Assembly: GCF_014842915.1 (NCBI RefSeq) | Contig: NZ_JACYXI010000011.1 | Location: 1 to 64,000, forward strand | From: Roseibium litorale | GTDB taxonomy: Bacteria > Pseudomonadota > Alphaproteobacteria > Rhizobiales > Stappiaceae | Length of the DNA stretch: 64,000 bases | Reading direction: 5' to 3' | Shown: piece by piece, positions 17,915 through 26,701 of the stretch | Position numbering within the stretch: the first letter of the stretch is position 1 | Layout: each line of letters begins with the position of its first letter | Made by a program: the position numbers and the translations under genes | The notes under the pieces: model-generated | The model's input: only the letters and a program-made list of their open reading frames with translations | What the model was told of the DNA's origin: nothing | The model's database searches: none

Positions 17915-19168
17915 ATGACGTCCGGAACTTTGAAAGCATCGAAAGACCGGCTCGGCAAAGCCGTTCACCGCTCCAGCGCCACCTCGCGGGAAGGCATGCT
18001 GGAACGCCTCTTCACATTCGCCTTCAAGGGTCTTGTCTATCCGCAGATCTGGGAAGATCCGGATGTGGACATGCAGGCTCTCAAGCTGACCCCGGCCTCC
18101 CGCATGGTGACCATAGCGTCCGGCGGGTGCAACGTCCTATCCTATCTCACGGCCAATCCGGCGGAAATCATCGCTGTCGACCTGAACCGGGCGCATGTTG
18201 CCCTTGGACGGCTCAAGCTTCTGGCGGCCAAGCGCCTGCCGAACTACGACACGTTCTACCGTTTCTTCGGCGAAGCGGACGAGAAGGCCAATATCGCTGC
18301 CTATGAGCGGTTCCTGCGCGACGAGCTGGATCCTGCCTCCCGCAGCTATTGGGAAGGGCGCGATCTTGCCGGCTGGGGCCGCAAGCGCATCTCGCTCTTC
18401 TCCCGCGACCTCTACCATCACGGCCTGCTGGGCTATTGCATCGGGGTCGGCCATTTCGTCGCCCGCCTTTATGGTATCGACCCGAAACACATAATCCGCG
18501 CCCGCTCGCTGGAAGAGCAGCGCAGCTTCTTCGATACCGCTTTGGCGCCGCTCTTCGACAAGCGGCTGGTGCGCTGGGCAACCTCCAAGAAGATGTCGCT
18601 TTATGGTCTGGGCATTCCGCCCGCGCAATATGAGGCACTTGTCTCTGCCAGCGCGGAAGGGGACATGTCCTCCGTGCTGCGCCAGCGTCTGGAAAAACTC
18701 GCCTGCAACTTCTCCATGGCGGACAATTATTTCGCCTGGCAGGCCTTCAGCCGCGGCTATGCGCCCATCGAAGGCGGCGAAAGCGGTCCCTTGCCGCCCT
18801 ATCTGAAGCGGGAGCATTTCGAAGCGATCCGCGAGCGTGCAGGGCGGGTCCGGGTTCTGAACCGGAACTTTACCGAGCATCTGCAGAGTGAGCCGGACAG
18901 CAGCCTGGATGCCTATGTGCTTCTGGATGCCCAGGACTGGATGACCGACGCCCAACTGAACGGGCTGTGGGAGGAAATCACCCGCACCGCCAAGCCAGGC
19001 GCGCGCGTGATCTTCCGCACCGCTGCCGAGCCGACCCTGTTGCCGGGCCGGGTCCGGGACGAAACACTGGACCGCTGGACCTATGAGGCCGAGGAGAGCC
19101 TCCGGTTGAACAGTCTGGACCGCTCTTCGATCTATGGCGGGTTCCATCTCTATGTCTTCAAGGGATGA
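17915..19168 (+). CDS. btaA: BtaA: SAM:diacylglycerol 3-amino-3-carboxypropyltransferase (DUF3419)
   Basis: This 417-residue protein matches DUF3419/BtaA. It transfers the aminocarboxypropyl group of S-adenosylmethionine to diacylglycerol, giving diacylglyceryl-homoserine, the first step to the phosphorus-free betaine lipid DGTS. Seen: LVYPQIWEDPDVDMQAL, IASGGCNVLSYLTANP and VDLNRAHVALGRLKL (SAM-binding region), GRDLAGWGRKR and a C-terminal VIFRTAAEP block. GAGAGG precedes the start. btaB follows directly, confirming the pathway. In rhizobia these genes respond to phosphate limitation; I see no clear Pho box here. Confidence 0.93.
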   Translation: MTSGTLKASKDRLGKAVHRSSATSREGMLERLFTFAFKGLVYPQIWEDPDVDMQALKLTPASRMVTIASGGCNVLSYLTANPAEIIAVDLNRAHVALGRLKLLAAKRLPNYDTFYRFFGEADEKANIAAYERFLRDELDPASRSYWEGRDLAGWGRKRISLFSRDLYHHGLLGYCIGVGHFVARLYGIDPKHIIRARSLEEQRSFFDTALAPLFDKRLVRWATSKKMSLYGLGIPPAQYEALVSASAEGDMSSVLRQRLEKLACNFSMADNYFAWQAFSRGYAPIEGGESGPLPPYLKREHFEAIRERAGRVRVLNRNFTEHLQSEPDSSLDAYVLLDAQDWMTDAQLNGLWEEITRTAKPGARVIFRTAAEPTLLPGRVRDETLDRWTYEAEESLRLNSLDRSSIYGGFHLYVFKG

Positions 19169-19172
19169 GGCT

Positions 19173-19856
19173 GTGCCGGCAACGGCAGACACCGCCAGGG
19201 TCATGGATGCGGTCTACCGCAACCAGCGCCATTTTTACGACCTGACCCGAAAGTATTATCTTCTGGGCAGGGATCTTCTGATCGAGCGGCTTGAGCCGGA
19301 AGACGGGGCAAGCGTTCTGGAGCTTGGTTGTGGAACGGGGCGCAATCTGATTGCGGCAGCCCGCCGTCATCCGAATGTCCGCTTTTATGGCATCGACATC
19401 TCCTCGGAGATGCTGGAAACGGCCACCGCCAATGTGGCCAGGGCCGGGTTGGCTGATCGGATCAAGCTGGCGAAAGGCGATGCGTCCGACACGTCAGCGC
19501 CTTCGGTCTTCGGCGAGGGCGCCTTTGACAGGGTCTTCTATTCCTACACCCTGTCGATGATCCCGGTCTGGCGGGAGGCACTGCAGACGGGCGCGGGCGT
19601 TCTGGCGGAAGGCGGCCGGATCTTGGTCGTCGACTTCGGGCAACAGGAGCGGCTTCCGGGCTGGTTCCGTGCCCTGCTCCATGCCTGGCTGGCCAAGTTC
19701 CACGTCACCCCGCGCGCGGGGCTGGATGCAGAGCTTACAGATCTGGCGGCGGCAGAAGGTCTTCAGAAGCGCTTCCTGGCGCTCTACCGGGGCTATGCCG
19801 TCTACGCGGAACTGGGCGCAGACGGCGCAAGCCTTTATTCGCCAGCGACGAAATAG
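19173..19856 (+). CDS. btaB: BtaB: diacylglyceryl-homoserine N-methyltransferase
   Basis: This class I SAM-dependent methyltransferase performs the three N-methylations that finish DGTS. VLELGCGTGRNLI is SAM motif I, FYGIDISSEML follows, and DRVFYSYTLSMIP is motif IV. I chose the GTG at 19173, four bases after the btaA stop, since AGGGATGAGG precedes it; ATGs at 19134 and 19152 overlap btaA but have no ribosome site. The last 22 bp overlap the end of the convergent gene 19835-20545. Confidence 0.9.
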   Translation: MPATADTARVMDAVYRNQRHFYDLTRKYYLLGRDLLIERLEPEDGASVLELGCGTGRNLIAAARRHPNVRFYGIDISSEMLETATANVARAGLADRIKLAKGDASDTSAPSVFGEGAFDRVFYSYTLSMIPVWREALQTGAGVLAEGGRILVVDFGQQERLPGWFRALLHAWLAKFHVTPRAGLDAELTDLAAAEGLQKRFLALYRGYAVYAELGADGASLYSPATK

Positions 19857-20545
19857 TGCAAGGTGCCGTCCTTGCCGATACCGACACGATAGAACAGCCA
19901 GACCCCATAGGCTTCCATCTCGGCAAAGTCCGTCGCGGTGATCAGACGGTACATTTCGACCTTCTGCTCCTTGGTCAGGGCGGAGAAGGGATAGCGCGCG
20001 AAATACGGCCAGATGTACATTTCCTGAGGTGTGCCTTCATCCACGTGAATGAAACCGGCATCCAGCGTGTCAGCCAGGATGGCCAGAACCTCAAGCCCAT
20101 CCTGGTCTCCGGAAACGCTTTTCAGGAACTCGATCGGATCACCGGTTTCGGTCAGGGACAGGGTCGGAGGAACCTCGTTGGACTCCAGCACCATGCGGAG
20201 CTTTTCCATGTCTCCCGACTTGGCGGCATCCATGAGCTGATCATGCATGCGGGCGACGAGCGGTGGCAGGCTGGAGGTGCCATAAAAAACTTGCGGCACT
20301 TCCGTCGGCGCATTCGGGCTCTGTGTGATGGGCTGAAGGTCTTCCTCTATAACAGGCAGGCTTTCTTCCACATCGCCGTTCCCGGCGCCCGAAGCGTCTG
20401 GCAGATCTTCATCCGGAATCGACGCCGCGCCAGGGTTGGTAACGGCCGGCGCAACCAGGATAGTGTCTGTCTTGACCGTCTTGGCGGCGGCAGGAAGCGC
20501 TCCCGCGCAAACCATAAGCACCAAGGCGATTGCTGTCCTCAACAT
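19835..20545 (-). CDS. Exported protein of unknown function
   Basis: This 236-residue protein begins with a signal peptide (MLRTAIALVLMVCAGALPAA); the ATG at 20545 has CGGGAG upstream, better than an in-frame start at 20581. Residues about 25-75 are acidic and proline-rich, as in a linker. The rest is a compact domain with LMDAAKSGDMEKLRMVLE, which resembles a single ankyrin-like helical repeat, and a conserved end EMEAYGVWLFYRVGIGKDG. I do not recognise the family. It converges on btaB with a 22-bp overlap of coding ends. Confidence 0.75.
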   Translation of the reverse strand: MLRTAIALVLMVCAGALPAAAKTVKTDTILVAPAVTNPGAASIPDEDLPDASGAGNGDVEESLPVIEEDLQPITQSPNAPTEVPQVFYGTSSLPPLVARMHDQLMDAAKSGDMEKLRMVLESNEVPPTLSLTETGDPIEFLKSVSGDQDGLEVLAILADTLDAGFIHVDEGTPQEMYIWPYFARYPFSALTKEQKVEMYRLITATDFAEMEAYGVWLFYRVGIGKDGTLHYFVAGE

Positions 20546-20702
20546 GAGCGGCTCCCGGCTGTCTCTTCTGGTGATGGGCACTCAATACACATATTCGCCC
20601 CCTTGCGGCTACTCACAATCCGCTTGTGTCCTCCGGGACTTGCGTCCGTGTAACAGGCCCTGTATCGACCCCCTTAAAGAGCCCAGTGCGGAAAGCGAGC
20701 GC

Positions 20703-21338
20703 GTGACAGACTTGTTCTATATTCTGATCGGGGTCGTGATCGGCATTGTGACCAGCGCTCCGGTCGGACCCGTCAATATCATGACGATCCGCCACGCTGC
20801 CCTGAGGGGTTGGCGCGAGGGTATTGTCGTGGGCTCGGGCGCGGTTCTGGCTGACACGCTTTATGCGGGCGTTGCAATCTTCAGCATCTCGGCGGTGACC
20901 CAGTTCATTGAGGGACATGCCGACTGGATCAAGCTGGCGGGGGCTTTGCTGCTTACCGGATTTGGCCTCAGGATCATGATGAGCCATCCACATATCGAGA
21001 CCGGAGAGCAAGAGGGGATGCAAGGCATGGGACGGGACGCTGTTGCGGCCTTCCTGATGACCATCACGAATCCGGGGGCTGTGCTGGGTTTCATCGCGAT
21101 TATCGGCGGACTTGGACACTGGAGACCCGAGCCCGAAGACCATATCGGCAGTCTTGCAATGGTGCTGGGAGTGGCTCTCGGAGCCCTGTCCTGGTGGTGC
21201 CTGGTATCGGCAATGGTTGCGCGCTACAGCTCGAACATCGACGATGCCTGGCTTGAACGGGCAAACCGGATTGCCGGTATTCTCTTGCTGATCTTCGCGC
21301 TGACGGTCTTTGCAGATCTTTTCCTGAACTTTATCTAA
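20703..21338 (+). CDS. LysE/RhtB family exporter
   Basis: This 211-residue inner-membrane protein has about six helices and the LysE pattern: TSAPVGPVNIMTIRHAALRG near the N-terminus, then FLMTITNPGAVLGFIAI. Family members export amino acids or related metabolites; the substrate is unknown. Translation probably starts at the GTG at 20703, which gives the usual family length; the open frame extends upstream to 20436 but without membrane-protein similarity. Confidence 0.85.
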   Translation: MTDLFYILIGVVIGIVTSAPVGPVNIMTIRHAALRGWREGIVVGSGAVLADTLYAGVAIFSISAVTQFIEGHADWIKLAGALLLTGFGLRIMMSHPHIETGEQEGMQGMGRDAVAAFLMTITNPGAVLGFIAIIGGLGHWRPEPEDHIGSLAMVLGVALGALSWWCLVSAMVARYSSNIDDAWLERANRIAGILLLIFALTVFADLFLNFI

Positions 21339-21423
21339 GCCCCGGAAACATTCGGTGTTGAATCAAACAGGGCGGCAAGGCCGCCCCGATGTCAGTTGCG
21401 CTTTTTGCGGATCCGTTTCCGGA

Positions 21424-21696
21424 TCACTGCAGAATACGGTTGACCGTGTAGTCGCCGCGCAGGATGCGGTCCGGAAGACCCTCGGCAAGCTTGGCGACGG
21501 CATCTTCGCCGTAGGTCGCCACAAGGTCTGCCAGTGCCGTGAACATCGCCGCATGGGCTACAGCATCCGTGTCGACACCGGAAGCGATCGCTTCTGCCCA
21601 AGCGTCAGAGATGAAGCCGAGAGCTGCCCGCCGGATATCCTCGTCTTCGGCGAATTCTGCTTCCATCTCTGCTTCGTTGAAATCGTCGTAAGTCAT
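21424..21696 (-). CDS. Small conserved acidic protein of unknown function
   Basis: This is a 90-residue soluble protein, acidic in its first 25 residues (DDFNEAEMEAEFAEDEDI) and then helical (ALGFISDAWAEAIASGVD, HAAMFTALADLVATYGEDAV). AAGGGG precedes the ATG at the right spacing, supporting a real gene. I do not recognise a named family; similar short helical proteins occur in Rhizobiales. It stands alone between the LysE and TIGR02301 genes. Confidence 0.7.
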   Translation of the reverse strand: MTYDDFNEAEMEAEFAEDEDIRRAALGFISDAWAEAIASGVDTDAVAHAAMFTALADLVATYGEDAVAKLAEGLPDRILRGDYTVNRILQ

Positions 21697-21885
21697 TGGT
21701 CCCCTTGCCGCTTTCTCCCGCGCAAGCCCCCCGGGAGCTGAAAGGCGGATAACGAATCTCTGATTAGAATCCTAGCACGGAGGGGCTGAGTGTTAACCGG
21801 GGGTGAACATCTTCTTAACGTCCACCCACAGTAATGATTGCGGCAGTTAACCAGTTAATAAGAGATGACGCAGGGGATTGGCTGA

Positions 21886-22284
21886 TTACCGCCCGTAGCG
21901 GCCGGTCACGTCCGAGATCAGTTTCTGGCCTTCGGCCACATACTGTTCCATTGCGAGACGCGCGGATGGTGTGCAGTTGCGGTAAACCGACGCGAATCCG
22001 CGATAGCCCTGATTGAACCGCTCGACGAAACGCCTGCGCCGGTTCGGTTCTTCCGCCTCCGCCTCAAGAAGCGACTGCATCTGGTCCCGCCAGCCGGGCG
22101 TGTCCCTATTGCCGCAAAGCGGGCGCAAAACGTCCAGGGCTCCGAGAATCTCGGCAAGGCGCATCAGGCCCGCTTCATAGGGAGGAGTTTCCCGCTCTGT
22201 CTGAGCTGCAAGCGGGGAGGCCGTCAGCAACAACGCTCCCGCAAAAAGGCTCAGGCATGACTTGGGAAACCGACGGAACTTCAT
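21886..22284 (-). CDS. TIGR02301 family exported protein
   Basis: This protein of about 132 residues has a signal peptide (MKFRRFPKSCLSLFAGALLL... ending PLAAQ) followed by the conserved YEAGLMRLAEILGALDVLRPLC segment and paired cysteines, the mark of TIGR02301, an alphaproteobacterial family of unknown function. Upstream in-frame ATGs at 22296 and 22323 exist; none has a good ribosome site, and I chose the one giving a compact signal peptide. The following gene upstream encodes a Nudix hydrolase, a neighbourhood common in this group. Confidence 0.8.
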   Translation of the reverse strand: MKFRRFPKSCLSLFAGALLLTASPLAAQTERETPPYEAGLMRLAEILGALDVLRPLCGNRDTPGWRDQMQSLLEAEAEEPNRRRRFVERFNQGYRGFASVYRNCTPSARLAMEQYVAEGQKLISDVTGRYGR

Positions 22285-22383
22285 GGCTGGGATCATGCTG
22301 GTTTCGCAAGGCAACCGCAACATGGAAGCTCAGTCAGGCCGGGGAAATTTGGTGGACGGCAACGCAAGCCGGTAAAGCCCGTA

Positions 22384-22818
22384 TCAGGTCTTTGGTGCCA
22401 GCAGGCGGCGTATCCTGCCCGGTGTGCCAGGCGTGGTTTGCAGCCCATCCAGCATGTCAGGTGCAAACCAGCGTGCATCCCGCGCATCGTCTCCAGCTCT
22501 CAGCGCGCCGGAGACATAGGCCGCGGCAAAGACGGTCAGGACAAAATGGCTCTGAACACGGCCCTGATCATCGTGCTGGATACTGTCAAAAATTTCGGCT
22601 GGCTCGGTCAGGGCTGCCTCTAGGCCCGTTTCTTCGAGAAGCTCCCGGGCGGCGGCTTGCTTCAGGGTCTCTCCGACCTCAACCATTCCGCCGGGCAGGC
22701 TCCAATGCCCCTCGAACGGGGGCTTGCCGCGCTTGATCATCAGCACCAGGCCATCGTGATGGCACAGCACACTGACACCGAGAAGCGGAACGGGGGGGTA
22801 AAGCCGGGGCACACTCAT
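22384..22818 (-). CDS. Nudix hydrolase
   Basis: This 144-residue enzyme has a full Nudix box, GGMVEVGETLKQAAARELLE followed by ETGLE, with the metal-binding glutamates. The N-terminal VSVLCHHDGLVLMIKRGKPP strand and the length fit ADP-ribose or nucleoside-diphosphate-sugar pyrophosphatases. The exact substrate is not readable. It is about 100 bp upstream of the TIGR02301 gene on the same strand. Confidence 0.88.
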   Translation of the reverse strand: MSVPRLYPPVPLLGVSVLCHHDGLVLMIKRGKPPFEGHWSLPGGMVEVGETLKQAAARELLEETGLEAALTEPAEIFDSIQHDDQGRVQSHFVLTVFAAAYVSGALRAGDDARDARWFAPDMLDGLQTTPGTPGRIRRLLAPKT

Positions 22819-22894
22819 GAGAGCATTTCTATCATGCGGCGACTGTCACGCCAGCTCAAACAGCACAGCGCGGGTAAAGTGCCCCTGGAAGCTA

Positions 22895-23407
22895 TCAGGC
22901 AAACAGGGCGTCGATTTCGGCCTGTGCGTCGTCGCCTTCAAGCTGAATTGCATCAGGCCGCACATGTCCGTGAATGACGCCGCTGGCGCTTGAGATCAGA
23001 GGTTTGATCTCATTGGTTGCGACATCCGCGATTTGCTGGGCGACAATCGAAATGTCCGGTGTCGTGCGGATGAGTTCCTGTGCGGTGTGCACGGCTTCGT
23101 TGATTTGCGAAACCTGCTTTTCCAGATGAGACCGCAGTTTCACAGGGGCAGCGTGGTAGGCGAGGATCGCCAGCTTTTTGTCGGAAAAGTTGGAACTCTC
23201 GAAATGAGCTTCGTAATCGAGTGGTTCCCAATCCAGAACATCCGTTGCGCAATCCGGCATTGCCGGAAGCATCTCGAGCAGCATGACCACTTCGTTGAAA
23301 TGGTTCAGGTAGTCCGTGGCAAGCCCGGTCGATGGATTGATATTAGCCTGTTCCAGCCTATCGGCGGACAGAAGTCCAGCACCTAGAACTGGAGCATCGA
23401 GTTCCAT
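22895..23407 (-). CDS. Conserved hypothetical protein
   Basis: This 170-residue protein has no signal peptide or membrane helix and appears mostly helical (DYLNHFNEVVMLLEMLP, LEKQVSQINEAVHTAQELI). GGGGGAC precedes the ATG. I recognise no domain. The C-terminus ends in an acidic tail (EGDDAQAEIDALFA). It is divergent from the SRAP gene, 79 bp away, so the two share a promoter region. Confidence 0.65.
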   Translation of the reverse strand: MELDAPVLGAGLLSADRLEQANINPSTGLATDYLNHFNEVVMLLEMLPAMPDCATDVLDWEPLDYEAHFESSNFSDKKLAILAYHAAPVKLRSHLEKQVSQINEAVHTAQELIRTTPDISIVAQQIADVATNEIKPLISSASGVIHGHVRPDAIQLEGDDAQAEIDALFA

Positions 23408-23486
23408 TCTTGTCCCCCACGAAATACACTAGAGTGACCCTAACTTGTCTTTGTTGCCAATTAACTAACTTCATAGAGGCGGATTT

Positions 23487-24242
23487 ATGTGCGGTCGCTT
23501 TGCTCTTACTTCCCCTCCCGAGGCCGTACGGAGCATGTTTGGATATGAGGAGCAGCCAAATTTTCCGGCGCGCTACAACATTGCTCCCACCCAACCAGTG
23601 GCAACGGTCCGCAATGAGCATGGCAAGCGGCATTTCGAACTTGTCCGCTGGGGGCTGATACCCTCGTGGGTCAAAGACCCCGCAAGCTTCACGCTTCTGA
23701 TCAACGGCCGGGCAGAAACGGTTCTGGAAAAGCCGTCCTTCCGGAATGCCATGCGGAACTGCAGATGTCTGTTTCCCGCGACGGGTTTTTATGAATGGCG
23801 GCGCACGCCGGAGGGCAAGCAGCCTTTCTTCATCCGCCCGGTGGACGGCGGGACCATGGCGTTCGCCGGGCTTTGGCAGACCTGGTCTGACCCAGATGGA
23901 GGTGACATCGACACTGCGGCCATTGTGACAACCCGCGCGAATGATCTGATGGCGCCCATCCACGATCGCATGCCCGCCATCATTTTGCCGGAGCAGATCG
24001 GCGACTGGCTGGATACGGCTAATGTAATGGCCAAGGACGCCCGCAAGCTATTGAGGCCAGCTCCGGACGGCTATCTCGAAGCTGTTCCGGTATCGTCCCG
24101 GGTCAATTCTGTTGCCAATGACGATGAAGCCTTGATCGAGAGGGATGAAATGGCGGCGCTCAAGGCTCCTTTGCCAGCACCCAGGCGTAAGAAGACAGGA
24201 GGAGAGCTGCCGGACAATCAAGGGCAGCTGGATCTCTTCTGA
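23487..24242 (+). CDS. SRAP-domain protein (YedK/HMCES, abasic-site DNA-protein crosslink)
   Basis: This 251-residue protein starts MCGRF; the second residue becomes the N-terminal cysteine that forms a thiazolidine crosslink with abasic sites in single-stranded DNA. The other catalytic parts are visible: INGRAET (Asn), GFYEWRR (Glu) and HDRMPAI (His). It shields abasic sites from error-prone processing. A possible degenerate SOS box (GTTC-N7-GTCC at 23401-23415) lies upstream. The C-terminal tail, rich in lysine and glutamine, ends in QGQLDLF. Confidence 0.92.
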   Translation: MCGRFALTSPPEAVRSMFGYEEQPNFPARYNIAPTQPVATVRNEHGKRHFELVRWGLIPSWVKDPASFTLLINGRAETVLEKPSFRNAMRNCRCLFPATGFYEWRRTPEGKQPFFIRPVDGGTMAFAGLWQTWSDPDGGDIDTAAIVTTRANDLMAPIHDRMPAIILPEQIGDWLDTANVMAKDARKLLRPAPDGYLEAVPVSSRVNSVANDDEALIERDEMAALKAPLPAPRRKKTGGELPDNQGQLDLF

Positions 24243-24319
24243 AGCGCCCTTGCCAGAAACTGCTGGTCTGCTGGGGCAGGGAAAGCTATGAGGGCGCAAA
24301 TTCATAAGGTAGCCGCAAC

Positions 24320-25147
24320 ATGATCGAATTTGACGAAGACGCCCTGGCCGACGCCTATAACCGTGGCCTCGAGCTGGAAAAGTCCGGGGATCTGGACGGT
24401 GCGGAAGCGGCCTACCGGCAAGCCCTTGCGATCGATCCGTCGGATACAGGCGGTGTAACGATCCGCTTGGCTGCCATGGGCCGGGCACCTTCACCGGAGA
24501 CCATGCCGGAGGCTTATGTTGCAACACTCTTTGATCAGCATGCTGATGTCTTTGACGATATTCTCGTAGACCAGCTCGGCTACTGTGTTCCTTTGATGCT
24601 GAGAGAGAAGGTCCGGGATCTGGGCATTGGCCCCTTCGAACGTCTTCTCGATCTTGGCTGCGGCACCGGCCTCACTGGCCTCGCCTTTGATGACTGTGCC
24701 GCCCACAAGACCGGGGTGGATCTTTCCGAGCGGATTGTCGAACTGGCTTTTGACCGGGAGGTTTATGATGACCTCTATGTGGGCGAAGCTGTATCCTTCC
24801 TGGAAGAGTTCGAGGAAGACGACGGCAGCATGCCAGCCTGGGACTTCATCGCGGCCACCGATGTCTTTCCCTATCTGGGGGCTGTCGAGCGGATGATGGC
24901 CGGGGCCGCAAACCGGCTGGTGCAGGGCGGCTACTTTGCCTTTTCCACCGAGACGCTGCCCGAAGACGTGCTGAACGGCCGCCCCTATATTGTCGGGCGC
25001 AAGCAGCGCTTTGCGCAAGGGGAAGGGTACCTGCGCAATTGCCTGGATGCTGCCGGGTTCGAATTATTGCTGCTCGAACCAATCACCGTCCGTCTTGAAG
25101 ACGGTGACCCCGTGCCCGGCCATCTGGTCATCGCCCGCAAGGCGTAA
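24320..25147 (+). CDS. TPR-containing SAM-dependent methyltransferase
   Basis: This 275-residue protein joins a tetratricopeptide repeat (residues about 8-40: AYNRGLELEKSGDLDGAEAA, ALAIDPSD) to a class I methyltransferase. SAM motif I is LLDLGCGTGLTGLAF, and GVDLSERIVELA follows. The family is common in Rhizobiales; the target is unknown. The TPR suggests a protein partner or substrate. It converges with dnaA across a bidirectional terminator. Confidence 0.85.
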   Translation: MIEFDEDALADAYNRGLELEKSGDLDGAEAAYRQALAIDPSDTGGVTIRLAAMGRAPSPETMPEAYVATLFDQHADVFDDILVDQLGYCVPLMLREKVRDLGIGPFERLLDLGCGTGLTGLAFDDCAAHKTGVDLSERIVELAFDREVYDDLYVGEAVSFLEEFEEDDGSMPAWDFIAATDVFPYLGAVERMMAGAANRLVQGGYFAFSTETLPEDVLNGRPYIVGRKQRFAQGEGYLRNCLDAAGFELLLLEPITVRLEDGDPVPGHLVIARKA

Positions 25148-25164
25148 GGCTGGTTCAGCCGTGA

Positions 25165-25194
25165 AAAAGCGGGAGCCATTGGCCCCCGCCTTTT
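25165..25194. terminator. Bidirectional terminator between the methyltransferase gene and dnaA
   Basis: GCGGG-a-GCC (25169-25177) pairs with GGC-c-CCCGC (25181-25189). The stem is flanked by AAAA on the left and TTTT on the right, so it can end transcripts in both directions. Confidence 0.75.
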
Positions 25195-25219
25195 GTGAGT
25201 CTTCCGTTGAGTGCAGCGG

Positions 25220-26701
25220 TCAGCTGTAGCTCATCCGCCTGAGCAGGGTCAGCTCCTGAGACAGCGACGGGTCGGATTTCACTTGTTGTTCGATCTTGCG
25301 CACGGCGTGCAGAACCGTCGTGTGATCCCGTCCGCCGAACCGCTTACCGATTTCCGGGAGCGAGCGGGGTGTCATGGTCTTGGACAGATACATGGCGATT
25401 TGCCGCGGGCGGACCAGATTGCGGGCCCGGCAAGAGGACAGAAGGTCGGCCTTGCTCACATTGTAGTGCTTGCAGACGGCCTGCTGGATGTCCTCGATCT
25501 TGATTTGCCGCTTCTCCCCGGTTCTGACGAGATCGCTCAGGATCTTGTCTGCAAGATAGGGCGTAATGGCCTGGCTGGTGAGCTGATGATGGGCGAACAG
25601 CCGGTTCATCGCGCCCTCCAGATCACGTCCGGAGGCCGTAATGTGACTGGCGACATAGTCCAGAACCTCGGAAGGCACTTCAAAGCCCGGAAGCTTCGCT
25701 TGTGCGGCCTTCAGACGGGCCGTCAGGATCCCGCGGCGCAGGCTGAAGTCTTGAGCATGAACCTTGACCACCAGCCCATTGGCAAACCGCTGGCGCAAGA
25801 TGGGATCCAGCGTGTCCAGATCCTGCGGAGGACGGTCAGCCGCAACGATGACCTGTTTCACGGGTTCGATCAGCAGCTGAAGGGTTTCGCAGAATTCCGC
25901 CTTTACCTGTTTGCCATGGAGGAATTGCATGTCATCGATCAGCAGAAGGTCGAGTGACGACAACATCTTCTTCACTGCATTGCAGGACCGGGATTTCAGA
26001 GCCGGAACCAGCCGGTACATGAAATACTCTGCCGTCAGGTAGGAGACATTCATGCCCCGTGTACGGGCGGCCGCGGCAACAGCTTGTAACAGGTGGGTCT
26101 TGCCATAGCCGACTGACGAGTGCAGGCAAAGAAGATTGACGTGTTCGGCGCTGCCATCGGCGATGCTTCTGGCAGCCTCCACTGCAAAGCCGTTGGATTC
26201 ACCGGAAACAAAGGTGTCGAAGGTGAAGCGCCGGGTCAGTGGCGCGCCTTTCAGGAACTCCAGGATCGTTGCGTCATCGGCATCACCCAGGGCGATGGGA
26301 ACCTGCGGATAGCGCAAAGCGTCCGGCAGACTGGCCTGCGGATAGTTTGCACGCACCACGGAGAGCCGCGGCGTACTGCCGCCCCGGTCAAAATGCTTAA
26401 CCGAGCCGGGGACGTCGTTCACTGCAGGCTTGGGGCGCAACGCGCCGCGCACCACGAGTTCTACGCCATAAACCCCCTCGCACTCTGTCTTCCACAGACC
26501 GACGAGTTGTTTTTCGTAGTGGCTTTGAATCCAGTTCTTGAGGAAACGGGTGGGAACGGAGAGCCGGACGACCTTGCCGTCCTGATCTTCAAGGTTGACG
26601 CCTCCGAACCAGTTCTGAAAGGCATCGTCTCCGAGTTCTGCCCGGAGTTTTGTTCTCACGCGGTCCCAGCCATCCGCGTTGGTCAAGGTCTGCACTTGCA
26701 T
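25220..26701 (-). CDS. dnaA: Chromosomal replication initiator protein DnaA
   Basis: This 493-residue AAA+ ATPase opens the replication origin and also acts as a transcription factor. The ATG at 26701 follows a perfect AGGAGG; an in-frame start at 26785 is unlikely. Domain I begins WDRVRTKLRAELGDDAFQNW. The AAA+ domain has Walker A SVGYGKTHLL and Walker B LLLIDDMQF. Domain IV ends with the DnaA signature FGGRDHTTVLHAVRKIE. Unlike many Hyphomicrobiales, no rpsT or mutM gene lies upstream; instead a 680-bp AT-rich region precedes it. Confidence 0.97.
   Translation of the reverse strand: MQVQTLTNADGWDRVRTKLRAELGDDAFQNWFGGVNLEDQDGKVVRLSVPTRFLKNWIQSHYEKQLVGLWKTECEGVYGVELVVRGALRPKPAVNDVPGSVKHFDRGGSTPRLSVVRANYPQASLPDALRYPQVPIALGDADDATILEFLKGAPLTRRFTFDTFVSGESNGFAVEAARSIADGSAEHVNLLCLHSSVGYGKTHLLQAVAAAARTRGMNVSYLTAEYFMYRLVPALKSRSCNAVKKMLSSLDLLLIDDMQFLHGKQVKAEFCETLQLLIEPVKQVIVAADRPPQDLDTLDPILRQRFANGLVVKVHAQDFSLRRGILTARLKAAQAKLPGFEVPSEVLDYVASHITASGRDLEGAMNRLFAHHQLTSQAITPYLADKILSDLVRTGEKRQIKIEDIQQAVCKHYNVSKADLLSSCRARNLVRPRQIAMYLSKTMTPRSLPEIGKRFGGRDHTTVLHAVRKIEQQVKSDPSLSQELTLLRRMSYS

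Noticed and set aside
23401-23415. Possible SOS (LexA) box GTTC-N7-GTCC upstream of the SRAP gene
   Set aside because: The alphaproteobacterial box is GTTC-N7-GTTC; this has a mismatch in a fixed base and lies over the start codon of the divergent gene. Kept only as a remark in the SRAP entry.
25055-25072. GTTCGAATT stretch resembling a tRNA T-loop
   Set aside because: It lies within the methyltransferase coding sequence with no acceptor or anticodon stems around it.
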